Below are positions 9,465-17,622 of a DNA stretch of 64,000 bases, piece after piece (the stretch's first letter is position 1; the number at the start of each line of letters is the position of its first letter). The stretch is from positions 56,228 to 120,227 of the forward strand of contig CALUJO010000004.1 in NCBI GenBank assembly GCA_944320965.1. The letters are read 5' to 3'. Under the pieces are notes generated by a model. The model had not been told where the DNA came from. It made no database searches and saw only the letters and a program-made list of their open reading frames with translations. Made by a program: the position numbers and the translations under genes. This DNA is from an uncultured Bacteroidaceae bacterium. GTDB taxonomy: Bacteria; Bacteroidota; Bacteroidia; Bacteroidales; Bacteroidaceae.

Positions 9465-9926
9465 ATGGAACAGCCCCAACTGAATGAGCATAACAAACAG
9501 GAATATCCGCCGATGCACACGTGCGAACATATTGTGAACGGAACAATGGACAAACTTTATGGTTGCGGACGTGCAGTATCCGCACATATAGAACGCAAGA
9601 AAAGTAAACTTGATTTTGCCTTGCCCGCTCCGTTAAGTGAAGAACAGGTTGCTGAACTTGAAAGACGTGTGAATGAAGTGATACAAAGAAATCTTGATGT
9701 AACCACAGAGTTCATAACCCAGCAGGAGGCTGCCCAGAGGTTTGACATGAAAAGACTTCCCGAAGGAGCTTCGGATACCGTGAGAGTTGTGCATGTTGGC
9801 GACTATGACCAATGCCTTTGTATCGGGCTTCATGTTGCAAATACATCCGAAATCGGTACATTCAAAATAACAACACACAGCTATGCCGACGGCATTTTCC
9901 GTATAAGGTTCAAGCTTGAAAAATAA
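9465..9926 (+). CDS. AlaX-like stand-alone tRNA-editing protein
   Basis: The 153-aa protein carries both halves of the zinc site of the AlaRS/ThrRS editing (second additional) domain: HxxxH at residues 18-22 (HTCEH, followed by IVNGTM) and CxxxH at 119-123 (CIGLH, followed by VANTSEIG). Proteins with this domain alone deacylate mischarged tRNA in trans, usually Ser- or Gly-tRNA(Ala). There is no synthetase core, so it is a free editing factor; its tRNA specificity is inference. It is the last gene before a convergent terminator. It may be co-transcribed with copA (85-nt gap), although no functional link is known. Confidence 0.8.
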   Translation: MEQPQLNEHNKQEYPPMHTCEHIVNGTMDKLYGCGRAVSAHIERKKSKLDFALPAPLSEEQVAELERRVNEVIQRNLDVTTEFITQQEAAQRFDMKRLPEGASDTVRVVHVGDYDQCLCIGLHVANTSEIGTFKITTHSYADGIFRIRFKLEK

Positions 9927-9977
9927 AATAAACAAGGTGCCACAGAATAAGAAATATGTGACACCTTGTTTATTTTT
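9926..9977. terminator. Bidirectional terminator
   Basis: AAATAAACAAGGTG (9926-9939) pairs with CACCTTGTTTATTT (9962-9975), with A/T runs on both sides. It separates the convergent AlaX-like (+) and aldose epimerase (-) genes. Confidence 0.85.
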
Positions 9978-10036
9978 GTGTAAATGGATGTTTGTTTTCT
10001 TTCAATGCTGCCGGATTTACCTGACATTTGCTGGTC

Positions 10037-10912
10037 TTATTCCGCAGCGTCAATCCTTATATCGTATGACGCACTGAATGTTTCGCCCTGTTTAAGAGCA
10101 TTTACATTATCACGTTCACGGAATTCTCCTGTAAAGTTTTCATGGTCACAACGTCCGTACCATGGTTCTATGCATACAAATGGTGCATTCTTTGTCGGTG
10201 GAGACCATAGTCCGACAACCGGAGCATCAAAATAGAGTGAAAGATAAGGAGATTTGTTCTTGTCAAGCAAGGCAACACTTTTCAGCTGACTGTCGTGTAC
10301 AATGAATGTGTCAATATCAAATGTATGTATGTCAAGATGAAGGTCGTGTCCGTCAAGTTCCTGCTTATGTTCAACAAGTGAGGCACATGCCTTTTCTCCT
10401 ATTTTCAGGTAGCGGAAGCTGTCTTTGATGTCAAAACGGAAGTATCCTCTTTCTCCGTCTTCGCCGTAATTTGGATAATAGAAAGCCGGATGCGCACCAA
10501 TCTGGAAGAAGATTTCCTTGTTGTCCTTGTTTTCTACTTTCCACATAACTTTGATTGTATTACCTTCAAGGTGGTATCCTATTTCAAGGCGGAATCTGTA
10601 TGGGTATGCTTCAATTGTAGCATTGTTGCTGTCAAGCGCAAACCATACTTCGTTTTCGGTCTTTGAAACGAGTGTAAAATCAGTATCACGGGCAAATCCG
10701 TGCTGCGACATTTTATATGTCTTTCCTTCAGCCTTGAATTCGCCGTTCCATACCGAGCCGACAATCGGGAATAGTACGGGGGAGTGGCGTTTCCAGAAAG
10801 CCGGGTCTGCCTGCCACAGATATTCCTTTCCTTTGCTGTCAGTGATGCTGCAAAGCTCTGCGCCGTGTTCCTTTACTTTAATTGTAAGTTTTTCATTTTT
10901 CAGTTGTTCCAT
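10037..10912 (-). CDS. Aldose 1-epimerase family protein
   Basis: Cytoplasmic 291-aa beta-sandwich protein of the aldose 1-epimerase/LacX group, interconverting alpha and beta anomers of a hexose or hexose phosphate. Recognisable are HGAELCSI near the N-terminus, SPVLFPIVGS near residue 45, MSQHGFARD near 68 with the substrate-binding His/Arg, and QIGAHPAFYYP near 137 with the catalytic histidine; the acidic residue probably lies in CIEPWYG near 250. The sugar is not predictable. No signal peptide is seen. A separate defence-like pair lies upstream on the same strand. Confidence 0.88.
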   Translation of the reverse strand: MEQLKNEKLTIKVKEHGAELCSITDSKGKEYLWQADPAFWKRHSPVLFPIVGSVWNGEFKAEGKTYKMSQHGFARDTDFTLVSKTENEVWFALDSNNATIEAYPYRFRLEIGYHLEGNTIKVMWKVENKDNKEIFFQIGAHPAFYYPNYGEDGERGYFRFDIKDSFRYLKIGEKACASLVEHKQELDGHDLHLDIHTFDIDTFIVHDSQLKSVALLDKNKSPYLSLYFDAPVVGLWSPPTKNAPFVCIEPWYGRCDHENFTGEFRERDNVNALKQGETFSASYDIRIDAAE

Positions 10913-10962
10913 GTCTTACATTTGTTTTTATGTTCTTTAATCGTGATTCTTGTATTTCCTTT

Positions 10963-12003
10963 CTATGCGTAAAGCGTTTCTTCTTTATTTCCTTTTGGGG
11001 TATATCCCATTTCTTTTTGGAGAAGTTTCACCAGCGAGTCTATTCTTGGGCGGAGCTTGTTGGCATACAGTCCGCTGAATTCCTTGTATTCAAAGTTGGA
11101 TGCAAGAAGAACAGTCAGCGAACGTCGTGTGATATTGTCGTAATGCGCTTTCTTCCTTTCCTTTTCGTTCATTGTGCCCTTGCTTCTGAATATACCCTGT
11201 ATGTGTCTGTTTATTATATCCTTGCACAAGGGTACAAGAAGTCTTTGCGTAATGCTGTCCTGTAATATATGACCGTTTATAAACAGAAAGCAATTGTCCG
11301 GTCTGACTCCTTTGGCTGCGATGGTTTTCTCGAATTTATTCATTTGCATGTACAGCTCGGGATGTTCTTCGGTCATTACGGCACAACTTGCCTTTACCCG
11401 TTTGCTTACCGTTTCTATTACATCGTGCATATTGTCTTCCGTTATGTTACGGTCAAAGCTTATTACATCCTTAAAGTCGTTGAATGTAAATTCGCCGTTA
11501 AGCTTTTCTTTTCTCATCATAAGCGACCACAGAAGCAGAGGGTATATTGCTTTTGAATATTCCTTGAAGAATCCGACAAAGTCAAATCCTGTTGTCTCAA
11601 GGGTTGCGTTTATGCATATTTTATTCAGGGTTGACGGATGACAGTTATAGTTCTCAACCGAATAAGTGAAGGTCTGCAATATATAAGGATTATTGTTGAG
11701 CTGACGTCCTGTTTCGCTTGCTTCCGGTAAAAGATAGTCGTAGTCACTGTCGACACATGCAATGAGGTTTGTACCTAACAGATGTGTAAATTTCAGTATA
11801 TTGCCTTTTCCCTTGTTAAGATTCTTGTGGCGGTAAGGCGTTATGCGGAATGTTATGTCCTTATAGTCGTTCAGCAAATCGTTCCAGAACGGCACATCAT
11901 ACTCGTCTTCAACCCATACTTCAACTATGTGCTGCTTGCCTGTCAGACGGCTTGACTGCCTGACATACTCCGAATTATAGTTTTCAATCAGTGATGACGG
12001 CAT
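10963..12003 (-). CDS. DUF4435 TOPRIM-type nuclease (AriB-like)
   Basis: 346-aa protein of the DUF4435 family, the TOPRIM effector class that includes AriB of the PARIS anti-phage system. Numbering from the ATG at 12003, the N-terminal WVEDEYD holds the TOPRIM glutamate (about residue 32), and ACVDSDYDYLL near 82-92 holds the DxD metal-binding motif. The rest is mixed alpha/beta without a recognised domain. An in-frame TTG at 12015 would overlap the ATPase stop, but I prefer the ATG, 8 nt beyond that stop. The gene directly follows a minus-strand AAA/ABC-type ATPase, the same order as ariA-ariB. Assignment to PARIS proper is inference; it may be another OLD-like ATPase/TOPRIM system. Confidence 0.75.
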   Translation of the reverse strand: MPSSLIENYNSEYVRQSSRLTGKQHIVEVWVEDEYDVPFWNDLLNDYKDITFRITPYRHKNLNKGKGNILKFTHLLGTNLIACVDSDYDYLLPEASETGRQLNNNPYILQTFTYSVENYNCHPSTLNKICINATLETTGFDFVGFFKEYSKAIYPLLLWSLMMRKEKLNGEFTFNDFKDVISFDRNITEDNMHDVIETVSKRVKASCAVMTEEHPELYMQMNKFEKTIAAKGVRPDNCFLFINGHILQDSITQRLLVPLCKDIINRHIQGIFRSKGTMNEKERKKAHYDNITRRSLTVLLASNFEYKEFSGLYANKLRPRIDSLVKLLQKEMGYTPKGNKEETLYA

Positions 12004-12011
12004 ATGTAAAA

Positions 12012-13115
12012 TCAATTGTCGGTTGAAATATCGCTCATTTCCTGTACGTTGTCAAACCAGCCGCGTATAATGCTCGGGGCATGTGTGGTGGTGATAATCT
12101 GCAGATTTGGGTTAATGTCTCTCAGTGTGGAGATAAGTTTTTCCTTCCATTCTATATGCATTCCGAGGTCAGCCTCGTCAAGAAGCATGATTCCGTTCCT
12201 GTTTTCCGTGTTGAATGTCTTGAGCAGTACAAGCAGAAGTTGCTTTTCGCCTGTTGACAGCTGGAGATAATTGATCTTGTCCTTTCCGGACATAAACATG
12301 AATGTACCGGAATCCTTTACTGATGTCTTTCCGGTTGAGCTGAAGAAATTGTCAAGGACTTCGTGTATATCTATGAGACTTTGTGATGTAAAGTCAAGCT
12401 TGTTGTTTATTGTCTCTTCAAGTTTGTCTATCTTCTCGTCGAATTCCTTGTTGCTGTCTTCCGTGTACATTATTTCCTGCAGTTCCTTTTGCAGTCTTAC
12501 AATCTCCTTGTGGTTGTTTATCAGCGTAAGGAAGCGTATGGAACTTACAAGCATTTCATTCCTTTTGTTTATTTCCTTGTACAGCATCAGGTCAAGACTT
12601 GTCTGGAGTCTTGTATCTCCTATTATTTCGGATATATCCTGACGCAGTTTCATCTGCTCGAATGCGCTTAGCATGTCAATGCATATGCTTTCGCCGAGCA
12701 GACCTATTTTGAGAATATTTCCGTTCTTATCCTGAAATCTTGATTTTTGTACTTTGAACATTCCGTCTTCATCCGTCTTGGTCGTATCAACCTTGTATCT
12801 GAACTTGTCGTCGGGCTGGTATGTCTTCAGCGTTGCCTTTTCGTTTTCCCATCTTATGACAGCTCCGTTTGTAAATTCAATTTCAACATTGTCCATAAGG
12901 TTTACAAGTCGGTCATCAAGGAATCCTGCTGTTGTCAGCTCGTAGATGGCGGTCATTATTGTTGATTTTCCGCTTCCGTTTATACCGCCCAGGATATTGA
13001 CGTCAGGGAGAAGTTCCCATTTAATATCCTTATATCCGAAAAGATTGCTTATAGTTACGGATTTGATATAGAATGTGTCGTTTTTCATTTTATCCGGTTT
13101 TAGTTTGTCTGGCAT
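12012..13115 (-). CDS. SMC/ABC-type AAA ATPase (AriA/OLD-like)
   Basis: 367-aa ATPase of the AAA_15/AAA_21 type. Seen are Walker A GINGSGKST about 45 residues in, a central coiled-coil stretch rich in Glu/Lys/Leu (KELQEIMYTEDSNKEFDEK region), the ABC signature LSTGEKQ near residue 290, Walker B IMLLDEAD near 310, and the switch histidine in TTTHAPSIIRG near 345. This architecture is shared by OLD, Gabija-A and AriA ATPases. It lacks its own TOPRIM domain, which is instead encoded by the next gene. Starts at 13115 (ATG) or 13088 (ATG, MKNDTFY) are both plausible; the in-frame TTG at 13136 is less likely. A TACCTTTG -7 box lies 70 nt upstream. Confidence 0.8.
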   Translation of the reverse strand: MPDKLKPDKMKNDTFYIKSVTISNLFGYKDIKWELLPDVNILGGINGSGKSTIMTAIYELTTAGFLDDRLVNLMDNVEIEFTNGAVIRWENEKATLKTYQPDDKFRYKVDTTKTDEDGMFKVQKSRFQDKNGNILKIGLLGESICIDMLSAFEQMKLRQDISEIIGDTRLQTSLDLMLYKEINKRNEMLVSSIRFLTLINNHKEIVRLQKELQEIMYTEDSNKEFDEKIDKLEETINNKLDFTSQSLIDIHEVLDNFFSSTGKTSVKDSGTFMFMSGKDKINYLQLSTGEKQLLLVLLKTFNTENRNGIMLLDEADLGMHIEWKEKLISTLRDINPNLQIITTTHAPSIIRGWFDNVQEMSDISTDN

Positions 13116-13185
13116 TTGCAAAATGGCTGTTTCCAAAAATATATTTAAGGATACTTTTTTACAGTTGCACGCAAAGCTTTATACA

Positions 13186-13193
13186 CAAAGGTA
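13186..13193 (-). promoter_or_regulatory. Candidate -7 box for the ATPase/TOPRIM pair
   Basis: Minus-strand TACCTTTG (TAnnTTTG). It is divergent from a similar box at 13238-13245 on the plus strand. Confidence 0.5.
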
Positions 13194-13237
13194 GTATTTT
13201 TATGATTTATAATTATGAAATAAAAGTTATTTTATTA

Positions 13238-13245
13238 TACCTTTG
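13238..13245 (+). promoter_or_regulatory. Candidate -7 box for the 44-aa ORF and CNNM gene
   Basis: Plus-strand TACCTTTG ends only 9 nt before the ATG of the small ORF, so the transcript would be almost leaderless for that ORF. No good -33 box is seen. Confidence 0.4.
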
Positions 13246-13254
13246 TAATAAATA

Positions 13255-13389
13255 ATGGAAACAAACAATACATACAATTCTTCGCCTGCGGTACAAATTG
13301 AAAAGCAGGAACCGGATTCGGACGATTACTATTCGTGTCCGAACATAGATTTTACGCGCTACGATTTTTTCTGTTCCTATCTGATTTAG
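13255..13389 (+). CDS. Small hypothetical protein, 44 aa
   Basis: An ATG-to-TAG ORF of 44 codons in an otherwise gene-free gap. The product begins METNNTYNSSPAV, has an acidic middle (EPDSDDYY) and ends in an aromatic/Cys-rich segment (DFTRYDFFCSYLI). There is no signal peptide or membrane helix. I do not recognise a family. A TAnnTTTG box just upstream makes expression plausible, and the CNNM gene begins 88 nt downstream, so it could also act as a leader ORF. Without a homologue, coding status is uncertain. Confidence 0.4.
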   Translation: METNNTYNSSPAVQIEKQEPDSDDYYSCPNIDFTRYDFFCSYLI

Positions 13390-13477
13390 TCTTCATATTT
13401 ATTATTCACGCAAAATCCTTTGTCGGGGTAGGATAATACGTTGAAATTCCGGTTATGTTTAACTAATCAGATTATAT

Positions 13478-14515
13478 ATGGGACTTATATTTTTATATTT
13501 ATCAATAGCTTTATTTGTATCATTTCTTTGTTCTGTCCTTGAGGCAGTTCTGCTTTCGACTCCTGCATCCTTTATAACAATGAAGGAAACAGAAGGGGCA
13601 AAAGGAGCAAAGCTTCTGAAAAAATTGAAAAACAATATAGACAGACCTATTTCGGCAATCCTTTCACTTAATACGGTTGCCCATACGGTTGGTGCTTCGG
13701 GGGTAGGTGCCGAGGCGGTAAAGGTCTTCGGTGAAGAGTATTTCGGTATAATATCATTCATTCTTACACTTCTTATTCTGGTATTGTCCGAAATTATTCC
13801 CAAGACAATCGGTGCACGTTACTGGCGTACACTTGCAGTGCCTTCGGCATCAGTGGTCCAGTTCATGATATTCCTGACCTATCCTTTGGTTCTGTTGTCA
13901 GAGTTTATAACGAAAATATTTTCATCAGGCAAGCAGCATTCTGTCAGCAGGGAAGAAGTTTCTGCCATGGCAAAGGTCGGTGCCGAAGAGGGTGTTCTGA
14001 AAGTAGAAGAAAACAAAATGATTCAGAATATGCTAAAACTTTCGAATGTGAAGGTTGAGCAGATTATGACTCCGAGTGTCGTTGTTGAATGTGCTGATGA
14101 AAATCTTACGATGCGTGAATTCTATTCCGACAAGAATTTCAGGAACTATTCAAGAATTCCGCTGTTTGTTGATGATGACGACTATATAACAGGCTATGTA
14201 TTGCGCCAGACTGTGCTTGAAAACCTTGCTGACGACAAGTTTGAAAAGAAACTTTCTGAGATATCACGCCCTATATTGTCTTTTCCGGAAAATGCTTCTG
14301 TTTCTGCTGTTTGGGAGAAAATGCTCGCAAAGAAGGAACATATTTCTGTAGTCATAGATGAATACGGATGTTTCAGAGGCATTGTTACAATGGAAGATAT
14401 TATAGAAACCGTGCTCGGCTTTGAAATAGTTGATGAAAATGATAAGGTTGAAGACATGCAGAAACTGGCAAGAGACAAGTGGGCAAAGATGAAAGAAGAA
14501 GGAAATATCCTTTAA
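13478..14515 (+). CDS. CNNM (DUF21) membrane protein with CBS domains
   Basis: 345-aa inner-membrane protein: a DUF21/CNNM transmembrane domain in the first ~175 residues (four hydrophobic segments, with the conserved LNTVAHTVGASGVGAEA and LSEIIPKTIGARYW) followed by a CBS pair (residues ~190-330, with MTPSVVV and VVIDEYGCFRGIVTMEDI). This family (often annotated hemolysin-like) is linked to Mg2+ or Co2+ transport. The usual C-terminal CorC_HlyC domain is absent, consistent with the short length. The lipoprotein gene follows by 61 nt. Ion specificity is inference. Confidence 0.9.
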   Translation: MGLIFLYLSIALFVSFLCSVLEAVLLSTPASFITMKETEGAKGAKLLKKLKNNIDRPISAILSLNTVAHTVGASGVGAEAVKVFGEEYFGIISFILTLLILVLSEIIPKTIGARYWRTLAVPSASVVQFMIFLTYPLVLLSEFITKIFSSGKQHSVSREEVSAMAKVGAEEGVLKVEENKMIQNMLKLSNVKVEQIMTPSVVVECADENLTMREFYSDKNFRNYSRIPLFVDDDDYITGYVLRQTVLENLADDKFEKKLSEISRPILSFPENASVSAVWEKMLAKKEHISVVIDEYGCFRGIVTMEDIIETVLGFEIVDENDKVEDMQKLARDKWAKMKEEGNIL

Positions 14516-14576
14516 AACAGGCATATTTTGAGACATAAGACATTAAATTTTTTGAAGTAAATCATAGTATAAAAGA

Positions 14577-15200
14577 ATGAAAGTATCAAATATAATATTG
14601 GCATTGGCTGCATCACTTGCCGCTATATCATGCGGAGGCAAGTCTGGTTCAGAGAAGAATGTTGTGAATGACAGTTCTGTTACGGCAGTAGTCAGTCTTA
14701 ATTCTGAATATTATTTTTCAGGACTATATGAGTTTGGCAATGATACGTCTTTCTTGACTGAAAGAGCTACGGGCAGAAAACTCGGGGTAATAGGCAATAA
14801 GGTTACAGAAAGTCTGGAAAGTTCATGCGATACATTGTTCGGTGATGTAAGTAGGGTAGAGCTTAAAGCCCGTGGTTATATAAGGGAGATTGTGCATAAG
14901 GGAGACATTCATGATTGTGTATATCTGACTTATGTGGAAAATGTCTCAAAATATGGTAATGAAACGTTTGTTCCTTTGACCGGAGAATACAAAGGAAACG
15001 GTTCTTATCTTAAAATAGAAGATGATCACACATGCTGCCTTGAAACGGAAAGTGAAAACTGTGAAGGCGAATGGTTTATGAGTAATGATACTTTGCTGTA
15101 TATGAATCTGGATTCGACATCATATATTTATGATGTGCATGCGGGTAATGATACAATTGTAAACCATAAGCAGAGGGATATTATACTTGTAAGGCAATAA
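14577..15200 (+). CDS. Predicted lipoprotein
   Basis: 207 aa. The N-terminus (MKVSNIILALAASLAAISCGG) is a lipoprotein signal with the lipidated cysteine at residue 19. The mature part has two beta-rich halves: residues ~35-125 (YYFSGLYEFG...) and a C-terminal segment beginning PLTGEYKGNGSY near 136, a pattern reminiscent of NlpE-like small barrels, although the Cys pair typical of NlpE is not convincing. I do not assign a family. It ends before a strong bidirectional terminator shared with apbE. Confidence 0.7.
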   Translation: MKVSNIILALAASLAAISCGGKSGSEKNVVNDSSVTAVVSLNSEYYFSGLYEFGNDTSFLTERATGRKLGVIGNKVTESLESSCDTLFGDVSRVELKARGYIREIVHKGDIHDCVYLTYVENVSKYGNETFVPLTGEYKGNGSYLKIEDDHTCCLETESENCEGEWFMSNDTLLYMNLDSTSYIYDVHAGNDTIVNHKQRDIILVRQ

Positions 15201-15220
15201 GAATACTTGCGAACAAAATA

Positions 15221-15266
15221 AAAACGGTGGAAGTTGAATCAAGTGATAACTTCCACCGTTTTCTTT
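15221..15266. terminator. Bidirectional terminator
   Basis: AAAACGGTGGAAGTT (15221-15235) pairs with AACTTCCACCGTTTT (15248-15262). It lies between the convergent lipoprotein (+) and apbE (-) genes. Confidence 0.88.
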
Positions 15267-15318
15267 TATTTGTTTTACTGTTTTCTGTAAGTGTATCTGT
15301 TATGATATCTGATACATA

Positions 15319-16335
15319 TTATTTCTTGTCGAAGAACAGCTCCATATCTTTGGTATAGTCAATCTTGTATCCGTTGTTTCCGTCGTCCGAAATAAAATAT
15401 GCAGCCTTTACTTCCTTGCATGTATCGGCGTACAGTTTTGCGGCTTCAGTACCCATTACCATAAATGCAGTAGCATATGCGTCGGCTGTCATGCAGTCAT
15501 CAGCAATTACTGTTGCTGATAGCAGTGAATGGTTTACAGGGTAGCCAGTCAGAGGATTTATTGTGTGTGAGTATTTCTTTCCGTCCTTTATGTAGAAGTT
15601 ACGGTAGTTCCCGGATGTTGCAACGCCTGAATTTTCAACCTTTATGATTGTCTGTATCTCATTTGTGGTACACAGACTGTCTTCTATAGGCTTGTTTATT
15701 CCGATACGCCATATTTCCTTTTTGTCGTTGTATCCGCTTGCAACAACTTCTCCGCCTATTTCCACCATGTAGTTTATAATGCCTTTGCTTTTGAACATGC
15801 GGGCAACCATGTCACAGCCGAAACCTTTTGCAATGGAACTGCAGTCGAGCATGCTTCTTTCATCGCTTTTTATGACCTTGTTCTTTACAAGCGAGAACTT
15901 GTCATAACCTATAAATTGCAGAACACTGTCAATATCCTCCTTTGTAACGTCTATTGATTTTTCAAATCCGAATCCCCATATATTGCACAAGGGAGCTACT
16001 GTAATGTCATAAAGTCCGCCTGTATTGCGTGCAATTTCCATACCTTTGTTATATACTTCAAGGAATGTTTCGTCCGGTTCAACGTCTATGTTATGGTTTA
16101 TTGCTGTGATAACCGACTTTTTGTTGAACATTGAAAGGGCATTGTCCACTTTCATAAGTTCGTTTTCAATCTCGGTTTTCAGGTCCTGGTCGTATTGGTA
16201 TTTTATATTGTATACGGTTCCGAAAATAATTCCCTTATTATACTGATACGGGGTGTTTTTCTGTCCTATAATCCATGCGGTACCGATTATAAGAAGCAGA
16301 AGAAATGTTGCGTTCAAAAGTTTTTTCTTATTCAT
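15319..16335 (-). CDS. apbE: FAD:protein FMN transferase
   Basis: 338-aa ApbE family enzyme, which attaches FMN covalently to a Thr/Ser of flavoproteins such as the NqrB/C or RnfG/D subunits, outside the inner membrane. The N-terminal helix (residues 5-25) is a signal anchor. Family motifs seen: GTVYNIKY near residue 40, FNKKS near 72, DVTVAPL-type DITVAPL near 102, SSIAKGFGCD near 168, EIGGEVVASG near 190, and the C-terminal GYPVNHSLLSATVIA with TADAYATAFMVMG, which carries the divalent-metal and FAD site. It heads away from the mntP gene by 16 nt, so both share a transcript. Confidence 0.93.
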   Translation of the reverse strand: MNKKKLLNATFLLLLIIGTAWIIGQKNTPYQYNKGIIFGTVYNIKYQYDQDLKTEIENELMKVDNALSMFNKKSVITAINHNIDVEPDETFLEVYNKGMEIARNTGGLYDITVAPLCNIWGFGFEKSIDVTKEDIDSVLQFIGYDKFSLVKNKVIKSDERSMLDCSSIAKGFGCDMVARMFKSKGIINYMVEIGGEVVASGYNDKKEIWRIGINKPIEDSLCTTNEIQTIIKVENSGVATSGNYRNFYIKDGKKYSHTINPLTGYPVNHSLLSATVIADDCMTADAYATAFMVMGTEAAKLYADTCKEVKAAYFISDDGNNGYKIDYTKDMELFFDKK

Positions 16336-16351
16336 GAATATGTCTTTTATG

Positions 16352-16933
16352 TTAAATTCCTTTGCTGAAATGTTCTATCAGAATCTTGAGTCCTATACCG
16401 ATAAGTATAATACCTCCTACAATTTCCGGTTTTAGCTTTTTAATCCTGCAGAAGTGTGTTCCTCCCACAAACCCAAGTACAGACATTATGAACGAAACAA
16501 GTCCGATAATGCTTACAGGGTATATGATGTCATGGAATCCGTCGTTATAGAGGAAGGCAAAAGAAATACCCACTGCAAGGGCATCTATGCTTGTTGCCAC
16601 AGCCATAACAAGTATAGTCTTGTTGCTTGCAGGATTGAAGCTCTCGTTCTCGCAGTCATTTGGCCGTATGCTTTCTATTATCATTTTTCCTCCAAGGAAA
16701 GCAAGGAGTGCAAATGCTATCCAATGGTCATATTCCTTGATCTGATGACTGAACCAGCTTGCACATGCCCATCCTATGACCGGCATCATTGCCTGAAAAA
16801 GACCGAACATGAAAGCGTTTTTAATGATTACTCCCCACTTGTTCTGTTTTAATATTATTCCTCCTGTAATAGAGACTGCAAAACAATCCATTGCAAGTCC
16901 TAGCGCCAATGCCCAGATTTCAAACGATGTCAT
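16352..16933 (-). CDS. mntP: Putative manganese efflux pump
   Basis: 193-aa, six-helix protein of the MntP (DUF204) family, an internal duplication. The two paired motifs are ALGLAMDCFAVSITGG near residue 12 and AVATSIDALAVGISFAF near 112, each with the membrane-embedded aspartate of the family. It should export Mn2+ at the inner membrane. The start codon overlaps the stop of the DUF6048 gene by 4 nt, so it is coupled to it; apbE follows. Confidence 0.92.
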   Translation of the reverse strand: MTSFEIWALALGLAMDCFAVSITGGIILKQNKWGVIIKNAFMFGLFQAMMPVIGWACASWFSHQIKEYDHWIAFALLAFLGGKMIIESIRPNDCENESFNPASNKTILVMAVATSIDALAVGISFAFLYNDGFHDIIYPVSIIGLVSFIMSVLGFVGGTHFCRIKKLKPEIVGGIILIGIGLKILIEHFSKGI

Positions 16934-17622
16934 TTCTTTTTAGGCTTAAAATCAAATTTATATATAAGGCTGTATGTCATGCCTATGCTTGTAGTTCCCG
17001 AGTATCCGTAACCAGGTATATACCATGGTTCGTTGTCACCGTTGGTTTTTGTTGAAATAGTTCTTTTAAGTCTTGCCGACCATCCCATCATGAAGTTCTT
17101 GTATATCTGCACCCTTACTCCTGCAACAAGTTCAATCCAATGTGAGAAAGAATGCTGGTCAGGGCGGTTGAAATCTATTCCCGTATTCCAAATAGGGTCT
17201 TTAAGATTGTCTGAGGTTATATCATAATTTATTCCGCAAAGCCCGTATCTGGCTCCTATATAGAAATGGTTTTCATTTCTCTTCTTTCCCATTATGTTGT
17301 AGTTCAGACCAAATCTGTAGAAAGGTGCGTCTGACTTGTATTTCAGACCGTTACTGCTGCTGTAGTTTACCGTTCCGTAGCCGAATTCCACAACAGGATA
17401 AAACATATACTTCAGGTTTACATCAACAGAAGCTTCTGCCTGCACATATTTTGTGTTCAGGAATTTAAGAAACGGGTTTAGAACATCCACCGAAAGATAT
17501 GTCCCCTGATATATTTTTTCGTTTGTCTTTTCTTCCTTGGCCTCATCAACTTTCTTTTGGGAATATGCCGGAAGAGACAATATAATCAGCAGACTAAAAA
17601 AACACGAATATATTGTCCTCAT
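16930..17622 (-). CDS. DUF6048-type exported beta-barrel protein
   Basis: 230 aa with a Sec signal (cleavage after LPAYSQ, about residue 21) and beta strands ending in an aromatic closing strand (SIGMTYSLIYKFDF). It resembles a small outer-membrane barrel (DUF6048 family, from memory). Function unknown. It overlaps the preceding lipoprotein gene by 29 nt, a pairing that recurs in Bacteroidales and suggests the two work together, perhaps as an envelope complex. Confidence 0.7.
   Translation of the reverse strand: MRTIYSCFFSLLIILSLPAYSQKKVDEAKEEKTNEKIYQGTYLSVDVLNPFLKFLNTKYVQAEASVDVNLKYMFYPVVEFGYGTVNYSSSNGLKYKSDAPFYRFGLNYNIMGKKRNENHFYIGARYGLCGINYDITSDNLKDPIWNTGIDFNRPDQHSFSHWIELVAGVRVQIYKNFMMGWSARLKRTISTKTNGDNEPWYIPGYGYSGTTSIGMTYSLIYKFDFKPKKK

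Noticed and set aside
12004..12015. TTG start of the DUF4435 gene overlapping the ATPase stop
   Set aside because: An ATG four codons later gives a normal start; TTG cannot be excluded but is less likely.
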